NCBI RefSeq assembly: GCF_022376445.1
Contig: NW_025955073.1
Location: 62,001 to 126,000, forward strand
Origin: Fomitopsis serialis
Lineage: Eukaryota > Basidiomycota > Agaricomycetes > Polyporales > Fomitopsidaceae
Direction of reading: 5' to 3'
DNA length: 64,000 bases
The notes under the pieces are model-generated. The model was not told the DNA's origin. It did no database searches and saw only the letters and a program-made list of their open reading frames with translations. Both the position numbers and the translations under genes were made by a program. Below, piece by piece: positions 48,352 through 59,404 of the stretch. Position 1 is the first letter of the stretch. The number at the start of each line of letters is the position of its first letter.

Positions 48352-48805
48352 GCATATGCTGGCGGGGGACATCGGCGTCGTGGTATCGGATAGGCAGTCT
48401 GTCAAAAGACGTTTCAAACGGATGAGTAAAACAGTACTGTTATCCGAAATGATAAGTGTTCGCAGCGAATCTCTTTTTGGCAAGATTAGTATCAGGAACG
48501 CTTTCGCCACGATGTCTTCGCGTGCTGCTGTGGGTCCATAGCCAGCGGTCCATGCATGTGGTGATCATAACATAACGTTCATGGAGATCGTTCGATCAAG
48601 TGATGATCGAAGCGAGTGTTCATACGAGCTACCACACAGATCAACAGACGACACCATATGCCTGAATCGGACGTGGAAACCAGGCGCACGTACGTATATG
48701 CGGGGGATATCGTTGTTGCCTTCATGTGGAAAAGCGATGCTGTGAACCAATGAAGGACGGAATCTACCGTTGGCCCGTCTCATGCCCCGCTGAACAATCA
48801 TGCTG
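48352..48805. terminator. Convergent 3' ends of amidase and kinase genes
   Basis: The amidase (plus) and the kinase (minus) end towards each other; this 450-bp stretch should hold both polyadenylation sites. No gene seen. Confidence 0.4.
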
Positions 48806-50355
48806 TTACTTGCTGACAGCAGGCGCAGCCAGCCATGGGTCGTCAACGAGCTCTTTCGCCGTGGCCCTCCGCTCTGGTGCAAGTTGCAGACACCGCTTCA
48901 GGAAGGCTTCAGCCGCATCGACTTCGTCACCGAGCTCCGAAAACGACTCCAGCAGCTTGCGCAAAGGCCACGTAGGCTCCTCGTGATCCGTAAAATGCGC
49001 GAATGTTCCTAATCAAAATCGAAGGGAGGTCATAGTATGCTACAGCACCGCAGAGGAGTGACATACCATCCTGCTTGAAGTATTTGTCTCGATGCTTACA
49101 GTTCTCCAGTGTAGACGCTTCAAACTGGGCATCAAGAGCTTCAGTCATCCGAGCTAGATGGTCCTCCTCGTAGCTCCACAATCTTTCGCGATTGGGTTCG
49201 AAGAGCCAGAATCCGACAAGCCATTCGGTGACCTGCCCAATGCGAAGGTTAAAGTCACGTTCGAAACATGGCTGCATGGAACGGAGCCTTACGAGGCAGC
49301 CCACGCTCCATATATCCGCAGGAGTGCTCCAGGGATGGCCGAGAATAACTTCGGGTGCCCGGAGGGCGTCGGGCTGGATGAGCTCCTGAAAATGGTGCTC
49401 GATCCAGTGCGCTGCATGCCGATGGTATCTCAGCGCGGTCCTTCCATTCGAGAACTGCATTAGCAAACTCACAGTGGCCAACGTCGGCGAGTACGACGTC
49501 GAGGTCCCGTTCATGAATGGAGGCATCGACGGACAAGGGCAACACTTGCGAGACGACTGGAACGACTGAGGCGTTGCCCTCGGTTCCGCAGTCGTACGTG
49601 ACTGACGGGTTCTCGGCGAGTTCGTGCGCGACGACGGTGCATAGATCCCGTGGGCGGAAGAGGATGTTGTCGTTCTTGAGATCTGAGAGCTTACACCGTC
49701 AACGTGCGCTGTACCGCATCTCATTGCTTCCATACCTGTATGGACTATACCGCACACATCATGCAGATACTCCAAGCCGAGCAAGACTTGCCGTACCACT
49801 CGCTTGACTATGCTGGGCGCAACGCGACGATCGTTATCGTCACGCAGCTTGCGGATATAGTCGACGCCATATCCGAGGGCCTCTGTAACGAGACAACGGT
49901 GAAGTCCATGTGTACCCCTGATGTCGAAGGCATTCAAGTAGGCGAGGTTATGGCGATAGCCTCGGTGAGCGTGGTCGGCGTTTGCGATCTTCTCTAGCAT
50001 GCGCTGTTCGTCTGACCTTTGGTCGGGACCGGCCGACAAGGCTTTGGTAGCTTCGCAGGTCAATATCTTGAGCGCGACAAAGCTATCTTGGCTGCTTTCA
50101 GAGGTCAGCGGATTATACATCGAGAGAACTCCAACGAGGCGCCTACCCGCGATCCCTTGCAAGCCAGACACTGGAGTATTGGCCCCAGCCGAGCTTGCGT
50201 ACGATGCAATAGCGACCTCGTTCTAATGGCTGCCCTAATCTCGCAGCAAAATAGCCAGGATTGTCGCGACCGCCTTCCCTCAAGTCCTCCTCTGGAAAGC
50301 CACTAACGGAGCCCGCTGAGCTAGAAATGCTGCTGTGAGCGGGAGAAGTTGACAT
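48806..50355 (-). CDS. SRPK-like serine/threonine protein kinase
   Basis: Read on the minus strand from ATG 50355-50353 (MSTSPAHSSISSSAG) to TAA 48808-48806, with about five introns. It shows the SRPK-type N-lobe: YCIVRKLGWGQYSSVWLARD, then FVALKIL with the ATP-binding Lys. The spacer LGLEYLHDVCGIVHT and DLKNDNILF give the HTDLKNDN catalytic loop. The metal-binding motif reads LADVGHCEFAN (DVG, where SRPKs have DLG). The P+1 region is QPDALRAPEVILGHPWST, then ADIWSVGCL. The C-terminal exon gives DEVDAAEAFLKRCLQL, then RATAKELVDDPWL. In Agaricomycetes such genes form a large family; SRPKs phosphorylate SR-type splicing factors, but a specific target cannot be given. All key catalytic residues appear to be present. 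Confidence 0.85.
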
Positions 50356-51252
50356 GCCACGGTGCGTGAGGAATGGTGGTGAGCTGGAGAAAGCAAGGCA
50401 GTGTACAAGTCGGGATGACGGACGGACGAAGTGTGTATACTCAGGCCACCCGTGCGCTCTAGTGAGGTGCAATAAGGTAGACGTGTTCAGTCTAGGCAGC
50501 ATTAGGCTATTGCATGGCGCACACGACCAAGTCACAGCGATCCTCAGAACGACGGTCGCGGTCGCGGTTCAAGTCGATCGCCTCAAGCTTCAAGATCAAG
50601 TCTCTGCGGCTACGCCACTGGCCTGTGCTACAGAAACCGGCGCGCGTAGACTCGGAGAACAGATGCAGGTCGAGAACAAAGTCGACTCCAGTACGGAAGA
50701 CACTGGCCGGTAATGATAAACACATTTGAGACGATTTGACTCACTCTCGGTCCACGCCGTAAGCACCACAATGCCATGGGTGGCTGCTGCTTGTCTCCTA
50801 CAACAGAACACTTACCATTCCCACCGACCAAGCCACCGTCTCAAGACGTCTTTACCCTCGGGGATGCTTCACGAATGCATACCGCTCGCAAAGTTCGAAC
50901 CTAAATCCTGGTACGAGGATATTTGAACTGTTACACGTGCGAAGTATGCCCCGAGCTTCTCGCATTGCATCAATCGTCCGTTGTCGTTGACCAAGCTCGA
51001 AGGCCCCGTATCGCGACGCCTCAAACAACTTACTGCTGGAAGCTGCAAATCATCTCCACTTTGACAGAGACGGCCGCGGAGACATGCTTGTCGTAAACCA
51101 TATGCTGCGTGTTGCGATCGAAGTAGCATACAGCGAGAGCATGGGGAGAAAGAGACGACATAACGCGACCGACATGGAATACACTATGCGAGGGGTTTTG
51201 TCGGGCGCCTCGATGCGCGTGCAGTGGAGGACGTCCGGTGAACAGGGAGACT
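50356..51252. other. Intergenic gap
   Basis: Holds the promoter of the kinase (minus) and the 3' end of the eS17 gene. No gene is supported by the short ORFs on either strand. Confidence 0.4.
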
Positions 51253-51928
51253 TTACCGCCCAGCGCCCGGCACGTTGCGGCGGTCTCGCCGGGGGCCGCG
51301 ATCGGGGGCCGCGATGACGGGCACGACCACGTTGACAGCAACGGAGTCGAAGTTGAGGGAGCGCAGGAGATCCTACAAAGTGGGCGAGTGAGTCAAGGGA
51401 TGCGGTTGTACGGACGGGACCGTATGCAAGGTGAAGGACCAAACGCACCTTGGTGTCAGGGTCGACCTCGAGGCCGTTGACGGAGGTGTCGAGGGCGGAG
51501 ACCTCAGGGACGTAGTTGTCCTTGCGCTCACGCTCCTCCTCCTGGAGCTTGAAGGAAATGCCGCGGACGGGACCCTTCTGGATACGCTTCATCAAGTGGG
51601 TCGTGAAGCCAGCGACCTTGTTGCGGAGGCGTTTCGAGGGAACGACAGCCTATAAGATCGCTTCAGCACCAAGTCCTAGCTCGAGTTTATGTGTACGCAC
51701 AACTTCATCGATGATACGCTTGTTCGTGTGGAAGTCAAGCGTGAGACGCGGGTAGCTGGCGGGCAACGATGAGCCTCTGAAATCGCCGTTACGACGAACG
51801 CATGTACTGACTACTTCTCGATGAGCACCCGGGAGGCCCTCTTGGTGGTCTTCGTGCGAACGCGGCCCTACACACAGTGTATATGGTCAGAAATGCGGCG
51901 AGTGTGGGGAGACGAGCGAGCAGACCAT
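51253..51928 (-). CDS. RPS17: 40S ribosomal protein eS17
   Basis: Minus strand, with start ATG 51928-51926 alone in the first exon, followed by an intron. Exon 2 begins near 51866 and encodes [19 protein letters not shown]; then [18 protein letters not shown]; then [38 protein letters not shown] and [16 protein letters not shown]. The last exon reads [20 protein letters not shown] and ends at TAA 51255-51253. These are the conserved segments of eukaryotic eS17, a small-subunit head protein. The C-terminus carries an extra basic tail ([12 protein letters not shown]). It is divergently paired with uS8, so both ribosomal genes share one promoter region. Confidence 0.93.
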
Positions 51929-52368
51929 GTTGGATGATGAGGAGGCGAGAGAGGGCGGAGATGACTTGCGGGTGGCTGGGCTTGCGGCTGGGCTTGCTGG
52001 CTGGGGGATGCTCGCCGACGACCGACACAGCGCCAGTGGACGCCGGCAACGCCCGGGTGGCTGCGAGGAACTGTACAGCAGCAGCCACAGCCGCTCGCCC
52101 CTGCGCGCCTACCGAGACCCTCTCGCTCGCCGCCGCCGCCCTCCTCAAGACCCTCCAAGGTGAATACGCTCTCCTCGCTGCTGCGCGCGAGCAGAAGAGC
52201 ACTGGTCGATTGAATTCGCGCGGTCTCTCCGTAGCCTGTCTTCGCCGAAGCTCGTCTTGACTCGTGCTTTCCGTAGCGCGACACTCGGACGAGCGTGTAT
52301 AGCTTACTCCAGGTCTTTTCTCTTCGCTTTTAGCTCCGGCTCTTCACCGTCTCTCTCGTCTGCCCACC
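51929..52368. promoter_or_regulatory. Shared divergent promoter of RPS17 and RPS22
   Basis: This 440-bp region separates the two divergent ribosomal protein starts. The uS8 side is pyrimidine-rich just before its ATG (CTCTTCACCGTCTCTCTCG), typical of fungal ribosomal protein genes. Overlapping ORFs here have no family match and are taken as chance. Shared control of two ribosomal genes is inference from the layout. Confidence 0.55.
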
Positions 52369-53185
52369 ATGGTCCGCGTCTCTGTTTTGGTGCGTCGTCT
52401 CTTTCTGCGACTTTGCTTGCGTAGCTTTGGTGGTAACATGTGAATGATGGCATGTTAGAACGACTGCCTGGTGAGTTCAGTTCATAAGTCACAATTTCGG
52501 CTAGAGCCTTACACTATTCCGCAGAACAACATTGTCAACGCCGAGCGGCGGGGCAAGCGCCAGGTCCTCGTCCGACCTTCCTCCAAGGTCATCGTCAAGT
52601 TCCTCAGCGTCATGCAGCGTCACGGTGAGTCTCCGTCCCTTACCATCGCCGCCTTTCGGCTGCGAATCTTCGGGGTGATAACTACAGTTGACGAGGTCGT
52701 GCCTCCACCTGTCTGCTGTTTTAACGCTCCGAGACATCAACGAGCTGTCTGTACATACAACGCACGTCCGGCTTATTCCCACCGGACGTCTGTTCACTTC
52801 AGAGACTACATTCTATACGGATTACAGCAAATGCACGGGGTCATATGCTGATGACGTCGGTTCCGTTTTACAGGCTACATCGGCGAGTTCGAGATCGTCG
52901 ACGACCACCGCTCCGGCAAGATCGTCATCCAGCTCAACGGCCGGCTGAACAAGACGGGTGTCATCTCTCCCCGCTACAACATCCAGGCACCCCAGATTGA
53001 GTCGTGGGTGAACTTGCTCCTGCCTGCTCGTGGCTTCGGCATCATCATCCTCGTAAGTTGTCTGTTATACTGTGGGAGTGACCGTGCTAATTGCGGCGGT
53101 ACAGACGACATCGTCTGGCATCCTCGACCACGAGGAGGCGCGTCGCAAGAACGTCGGTGGCAAGCTGCTGGGCTATGTGTACTAG
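52369..53185 (+). CDS. RPS22: 40S ribosomal protein uS8 (S15a/S22)
   Basis: Five exons: 52369-52389, 52459-52470, 52525-52624, 52874-53052 and 53105-53185, giving 130 aa, the family length. The protein reads [63 protein letters not shown], then [10 protein letters not shown] and [20 protein letters not shown]. It binds 16S/18S rRNA helix 21 in the small subunit. Exon 2 is only 12 nt long. Intron 3 (52625-52873, 249 nt) is several times longer than the others. Confidence 0.96.
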
Positions 53186-53550
53186 GGTGTTGTGTATCTA
53201 CGACGTCGATGCCTTGGGCATCTCTAAAATGATCATGCATGCTCGATGCTGTGTATGCGCCATGTATTAATATTGTCTGCTTGCTGAACGTAGCTGTCTG
53301 TATCTCTGTACTGTACGACGAGTGCGATGAGGAGAGGTGGCCGCATCGGTATGTCTTGCGCGGCAACATGTGATTGTGCCTTGTGTGGCTAGACGCCTTG
53401 ACGTGGCCGGGTTCGAACACCACGGCATCCGCACGCGACTTGGTCTGTTCCACCACTCGCCGTCCTAGCGTCCCTCCTCGCCGTCCATCCTGCGCCTCTC
53501 GTCGTCTCCTGCGGCAATCTCTACTCTCTTACGACCCTACACGCTGTAGC
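53186..53550. other. Intergenic gap between uS8 and DGK1
   Basis: Contains the 3' end of uS8 and the promoter of DGK1, with a pyrimidine-rich stretch (about 53455-53530) just before the start codon. No gene seen. Confidence 0.45.
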
Positions 53551-54871
53551 ATGATCACCGCTAACGACGCGTTTCAACTCAGTCTGAAGCACGAACCCAG
53601 TCGCCTCGGACTCCACCCCTCCTCCAAGCTCTCCTTCCTCTCTGGTTCGCGGCGATCCCAGTCCCCTGTCTCCACGCGCGCATCGTCCTCCGACCGACCA
53701 TCAATGTCCACTAGACGTTCCGGCGCAGCGTCTGCGTCGCCCGCCCTCAACGGCAACGCAGACGCCCATACCAACGGCCACTCGCCCCAGCAACCGAACG
53801 GCCAGGCGCAAACAACAGCTAAGCACGCGCGCAAGGGCTCCCGTTCGGCGGCGAAGGGCAAGAAGGTTGTCATACAGCGTACCGTCGCGGAGAAGGTCGT
53901 CGTCGACTGGGAGATTCCGCGAAAGGCGCTGCATTCGTCGATTGGTGAGTGCGGAATGCGTTTTTTTCTGTTTGATCGACGGGCTGAATGGGCGTTGGTG
54001 CGAAGGTGTCTTGACTCTGTATCTCTACTACTCCCATGGCTCGCCGCGGACCGTCGTCGTCGCGCTCGCGAGCGGCCTTGCGTTCATCGTCCCGTGCGAT
54101 ATCCTCCGGCTCCGCTCCGCTAGGTTCGAACGGCTGTTCGAGAGGAGCGTCGGCTTCCTCATGCGCGAAAGCGAGAAGGTGCGTCTTGCAACTGTCCGTT
54201 CGTGCTCATCGCCACACGTCTTGACGCGTCGCCCCCGCAGAATTCAACGAATGGCGTGATATGGTACATCACCGGCGTCATGTTCGCCCTCGCCGTATAC
54301 CCTCTCGACATCGCCGTAGTCTCTATCCTCATGTGAGTCGGGAGACCCTCCTTATGCGCGACGCATGGTTTGACACCCACGTAGTTTGTCCTGGGCTGAT
54401 ACCGCCGCGTCTACGATCGGCCGTCTCTTCGGCGCACGCACCCCCAAGCTCCCCGCCCGCCTCCCGCTCCTCCGCCTCCCCCTCGCGCCCCGCAAGTCCG
54501 TTGCTGGATTCATCGCAGCCGTCGTCACCGGTGCGGCCATCGCGATCGGCTTCTGGGGCTGGGTCGTCCCCCAGGTGGGTGAGCCGAGCAGCTGGCAATG
54601 GCCGGTGGTCGCGCCGACGACCGGGAATCCGAGTATCCTTGGTGCAGCGGGGGCATGGTTGGGCCTCGGCGTGTTGGGCGTTGTCGCTGGGCTTATTTCA
54701 GGCATTACGGAAGCTCTCGGTGCGTCGCGTGCAGCCTTTGTTTGGTGATAACACTCATCCACAGTTCGCTGTGCAGATCTTGGAAATCTGGACGACAACC
54801 TTACACTGCCTATCATCTCCGGTGGATGCCTCTGGGGATTTTTCAAACTCGTAGAGGCGTGGAGCGCCTGA
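53551..54871 (+). CDS. DGK1: CTP-dependent diacylglycerol kinase
   Basis: Exons: 53551-53944, 54006-54178, 54241-54332, 54385-54719 and 54777-54871. About 110 N-terminal residues are Ser-rich and disordered; then VDWEIPRKALHSSIG leads into the membrane domain. Diagnostic features: FERLFERSVGFLMRESEKN, NGVIWYITGVMFALAVYPLD, and SWADTAASTIGRLFG, where the Asp-Thr-Ala-Ala motif is the CTP-transferase-type signature. Several hydrophobic segments follow (SVAGFIAAVVTGAAIAIGFW, then LGLGVLGVVAGLISGITEAL). It ends FKLVEAWSA. In yeast, Dgk1 phosphorylates diacylglycerol to phosphatidate with CTP in the ER/nuclear membrane, opposing lipin (Pah1). Confidence 0.9.
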
Positions 54872-55436
54872 ACTCACAGTACATGGTATTTATGCCTGCC
54901 CTGTAGAACTACCATACGACTTGTGCCCCGGGTACTAGTGTAGTATAATGCTTTGTAGATGCCTTCGAGACATTCGTCTCCTTTACCCCTTTGTTCATTA
55001 GTGCAGGATGCTTCGTTGGACGACATTTGGTTCCATCTGCATCTGCCACTTGCAAGAGCAAGGTTCTGAGGTCGAACTCGACAGCGGTGAGTGTCTTCCC
55101 GTTCTGCATGCTGTTAGTGTGATCACGACTCGGCTCCCTGCTCTGCGGTCGCTTCTGTATCCTGGAGTACGCGTGGGTGGGTTTTGTCCTGTGGTGAGTC
55201 CTTATTTTCTCTGGCTGTTCGAGATGACCGCGCTGGCATTGAGTCGGTGCGCTCGGCGCCGCACAGAAGCCTTCGCTCGCGGTGCACATTATAGTGACCT
55301 ACAGTAAACATGGGGGGGTTGTGGTGGGGTTGTGTTGCCCGATATAGGAATTACTATATATGGGCATAACCATATAAGGCAAGTGGTGACATTTCTCCAC
55401 TGTGTGAGTAGTACATATGCACCAAAAGATGCCTCA
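54872..55436. other. Gap before the palindrome cluster
   Basis: Holds the DGK1 3' region. No gene seen. It marks the edge of the compact core region. Confidence 0.4.
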
Positions 55437-55985
55437 TAGGAGGGCGCGCGCGATCGCGCGCGCCCTCCTAAAATGTATGCTGGATGGGTCATGACAAGGT
55501 ACATTAAGGAGGACGCACGCGACCATGCGCGACCTCCTAAACACGGATATTATGGAGATGGCATACATACCAATTAGGAGGGCGCGCGCGATCGCGCGCG
55601 CCCTCCTAATCGTACCTATATCAGCGTCTATTTCAGTGTGCATACACAGCACATGTCCAATCAAAATGTGTCTTATAGGAGGGCGCGCGCGACCGCGCGC
55701 GTCCTCCTAAACACAGATATTCTGGACATGTATGGGATGGTGCGTGCACCCATGATCCATGGTATAGGAGGGCGCGCGCGATCGCGCGCGCCCTCCTACA
55801 TGGCATGTGTACCGGCGTCTATTCTGCCAACGTATACGGTGTGTGTGTACATATATCTGCTAAATAGGAGGGCGCGCGCGATCGCGCGCGCCCTCCTACC
55901 GAGGTGTATTTGGGCATGCATATCATGGTGCGCGCACCCCTGATGCATGTCAAAGGAGGACGTGCGCGACCGCGCGCGCCCTCCT
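55437..55985. repeat. Cluster 1 of 34-bp GC palindromes
   Basis: The 34-bp perfect palindrome whose left half is TAGGAGGGCGCGCGCGA occurs at 55437, 55575, 55765 and 55865. Near-perfect or degenerate copies lie at 55505, 55676 and 55952. Spacing is 68-101 bp and the intervening DNA is not repeated. Each copy centres on CGATCG and is dense in CpG. Single-stranded, each would form a 16-bp hairpin. Confidence 0.9.
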
Positions 55986-56141
55986 TGTCACGTGCCATAA
56001 TATTCCACACATGTGACTCATCTGTTTGCATGATGGTGTGATCAGTCCCTTCCCTTTGATCCACAGACCATCTGTGTGCGCCAGGTACGTTCTTGCTCTC
56101 ACCATGTCCCCTACCACAGCACTCAGCGCTGGCCAGTCACC

Positions 56142-57528
56142 ATGGACCGTCCAGCATGGTCTGACCGGATTCGTGTCGTCCTCGAAGCTGCTGTGCTCGT
56201 CCGGCTGATCCACAAACACACGGAGCAATTCGTGCAATCGCTCGTTCCCGTCGGTCCCGCATACGGCCCGCTCACCATCTACGAGATCTACCAAAAATGG
56301 CACGAGCACATGAAGGAGTGGCTCCGCATCATATGCGTCCGTACAATCACCGACCCGCAACCCCTCAACATGCTCTATGTACGCTCAGAGATCGATCGAC
56401 TCGAAGCGGTCATGATCGCATTGGCCAACTTCATCACCCCCTTGTACAGGCACTGGAGCACCCCCAGATTGCCCGAATCATTGCGCATCCACACTCATGA
56501 TCGTGATGAATGGACGCACATCGCGCGGTCCACTATCAGTCTCATGTGCTTGGTGAGGGAGACTGTTGATTACTGGCACAGTATGTTCTCTGCATGACAA
56601 TTAGTCTATTCAGCATACTGACTCATCACACAGAAATACTGGACAAGAATTATGGCATGTACCACACCATTGTTACATCAGTAGCTACTCACCCTCCATT
56701 GCTACAGTCGATGCAGGCATACTCTGGCAGGATCCACCCATCAAGCGGATCCTGTACAACCATCATGCCAAACACGCCATTGACCTCGATACCGCCGCGC
56801 AAGAGCGCAACACACTTGTTGGCTATTCCGGACGGTTTGTGAATCCGAGCCCTCAGTGGTTTGTCCCCTATGCCACATCAATTACACGAACGAGTACGAA
56901 TTCTTTGAGCGCATCTGTGCGCACATTGCCCTTCTTCTCCAAGAGCGGCAATTGCGCATAGATCGTGAGATTGAATTCGATGAAGAAATCCATGTTTGGG
57001 TCGACCGCTGGCTCGGTCATCTTCGCGCACTACTACTCATGATTCACGGTGCGCGCACCCCTCTCTCTCTAGTATTGTGGCACTTGTCTGAAAGGTTGCA
57101 GAGAAACTCGATATCCGCTGTGAGCGCCGACCACCCATCTGGCTCGAAATCGATCTCCCAAGGGATAGAGCGATTCCGGACGCACCATACACGCTCCCCA
57201 TGGGCAACTCACATCGCTGTTTGCGCACCCCGAGGAGATTGATTTTTGGGACAAGCAGTCCGGATCGCAGAAGCCCGTCGCAATGCCCGAACCACCTGAG
57301 CTTGTGCGCGACAACATTGCTCAACGGGTATGGCGTGCGCGCCAGGCCCTTCACTGCCAGCACGTATATCTCCGTCTACAGTCGGAGCGTGCCACATTGC
57401 ACGGGGTCAATGACCGTACATACCGCGGAGGTGGGCCGTCACCTGAGGACGTCTCGAAAAGCGTCGACATTATCTCGAGACGCCTCGCGTGGTTCAATGC
57501 GCAGGTCGAATTCTATCAGCAGTGGTAA
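56142..57528 (+). CDS. Hypothetical protein between the palindrome clusters
   Basis: The first exon, 56142-56580, is well supported (MDRPAWSDRIRVVLEAAVLV, then YEIYQKWHEHMKEWLRIICV). Exon 2 begins near 56635 after a 54-nt intron (KILDKNYGMYHTIVTS). Later exons are only partly resolved: NEYEFFERICAHIALLLQER near 56890-57050, an intron starting GTGCGCGCACC near 57050, and a final stretch DNIAQRVWRARQALHCQH, then RLAWFNAQVEFYQQW ending at TAA 57526-57528. The frame changes between 56700 and 56900 could be introns I could not place, or frameshifts. Mostly helical, no family recognised. One of its introns begins with the local palindrome GGTGCGCGCACC. Confidence 0.45.
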
Positions 57529-58023
57529 GCATCCCGCACTCTGAACGTTGAACACTCAGTGACATGTTCTACCTACCAGATCTCAGTTGTGTAGTCATGT
57601 TTGTATGGTCTCTTACAACACGCGCGGAACAATGCTACTCACGGTCGGACACATATTCATTCAGCCAGAGGTAAGTCACAAAGGTGCGCGCACCAAACAC
57701 GGTGAGTACCGCATGCTATGCGCACGGTAAGAATCGCCGCGCGCACGGTAAGAATCACCGTGCGCACGGTAATAAACACTGCGCACACTTAATCACCCCT
57801 TACCTACAGTGCAGGCCGAACACTTGAGCGTTAACGGCACATACGGTCAGATGACCGGTGGCCGGCGCGTCGCGTCGGTCGACTTAGCGCCGTGGCTTGT
57901 GGCTGAGACTTAGACGCCGTTGTGGCTGCTCGTCTTGCTCGCGCGCATCTCCCTCTCCCACTCGCACTCCCTCTCCCCCCTGCTTCTACCACTCACCCCG
58001 CTCTTCCTCGACACCCTGCAACA
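57529..58023. other. Gap with repeated GCGCACGG motifs
   Basis: No gene seen. The word GCGCACGGTAAGAATC recurs in a triplet array near 57720-57770, part of the local GTGCGCGCACC motif family. Confidence 0.45.
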
Positions 58024-59265
58024 ATGGTCGGTACCTGGGGCATGGAAAAACTGACCAATACCTGCGCAAGGTCGCCCTCGAGGCCGGGCACCATCTCAGC
58101 GAGCGGGACTTGCTCATCTTCACGGACCACCCGCCGCGATGGGACGACTGGACGGAGGAGGACCTGATCCTCTTCAACAGGATGCTCCGGGCGCTGTACA
58201 ACAGCCCGGTGTCGTTCGAGGTGTTCGAGAAGATCGTTGCGACGTACCTGCTGGTGAGTACCCTGTTCCGTGGGCTGCGAGCTGGGGGATTGACGTGCGG
58301 TTCCCCAGACAGAGGCGTGGCGCGAGGAGATGAACTACATACCGATGGCGAAGAAGTTCCCCCGCCTCACCGACATTTGCTTCGATTGGCAGTGGTGGGA
58401 CGCGCCGGCGGAGGGCGCGTGGAAGGAGGGTCTTGACTTCAAGACGTTCGCAACCGGCTGGCGCAACCTGAAGCCCAAGTGGTGGGGCAAGAAGTGGTCG
58501 GCCGTGGACCAGGAGGCGGCCATGAGGCCGTTTGCCGAAATCTGGCTCAGTAAGTCTTTCGTGTCTACGTGCGCGCACCTTTTCTGACTGCGCGCACCCC
58601 ATCTCAGGCAACGACCGACTCAACCGTAAGTGTTTGCGCACTTACACCGAGTCGTCTGACGAACAGCGCACCCACTGCAGCTGCAACCCCGGTCCAAGAC
58701 CGCGAGGACGAGGACGATCCGCACAGCGAAGGATACGAGATCGACGTGGGGCGTGTGACCGGCGAGGACTGCAGGAAGGCGCAGCGCCAGGCGGAGATCT
58801 ACCTCGCCTGGAAGGCGAAGGGCCGTGCGCCCGCTGCGATGGCGCACCCGGTCCGTCTGCGCTCATGGGCGCGACCCCCTAACATCCCGCCCAAGTCGCA
58901 GGATACGGTGGTAAGTGCCGTCCTACGTTTCCGCGGAAGCTGACGCGATGCGTGCACTACAGCACTACGGCAGCGACCGCTGCCAGCTCTGCGTTGAGCA
59001 GGGCATGGAGGAATGCCGTGTCCCGGCGACTGCCAACGACCCGCGCTGTGTGACTTGTCGGTCGCGCAAGAAGAGGTGCCCCTTCGGAGTGAGTACGCGT
59101 CCTTTTTTGTATTCGTATGGTGCACTTATCGCTCGCAGTCACCCGTTAAACGCACCGGCTCGACCGTGCGCGCACCCTCCGCCCGTGCGCGCACCCACAC
59201 TCCGGCTGTTGCAGGAGGCCCAAGGGCAGGTGCGTGGCTATGTACTGGCGACGCGACTGTGCTGA
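58024..59265 (+). CDS. Hypothetical protein with Zn2Cys6-like cysteine cluster
   Basis: The start is uncertain: ATG 58024 followed at once by an intron is one option. Clear coding segments: VALEAGHHLSERDLLIFTDH, then RWDDWTEEDLILFNRMLRAL (to about 58252); TEAWREEMNYIPMAKKFPRL, then ICFDWQWWDAP (58310-58550); DRCQLCVEQGMEECRVPATA, then PRCVTCRSRKKRCPFG (58960-59090). The cysteines follow C-x2-C-x7-C-x10-C-x2-C-x6-C, similar to fungal Zn2Cys6 clusters but with the basic run in the second half. At least two introns contain GTGCGCGCACC-like words. The segment after 59090 is unclear. It could be a DNA-binding protein; function unknown. Confidence 0.45.
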
Positions 59266-59404
59266 TATGTCGTAGGTATGAAGCGCCGCCGTGGCGAATG
59301 ATGCGCGGACGTCAGATAGGTATTGCAGGCTGGTCGAAATGTACTCGTAGTTTACAAGTGTATATAAACATGGGCAAGACCGCAATGTGTATGTAATTAA
59401 TCTG

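Noticed and set aside
53395..53425. GGTTCGAACACC resembles a tRNA B-box
   Set aside because: No A-box at the proper distance and no acceptor or anticodon stem can be folded; it lies in the promoter region before DGK1.
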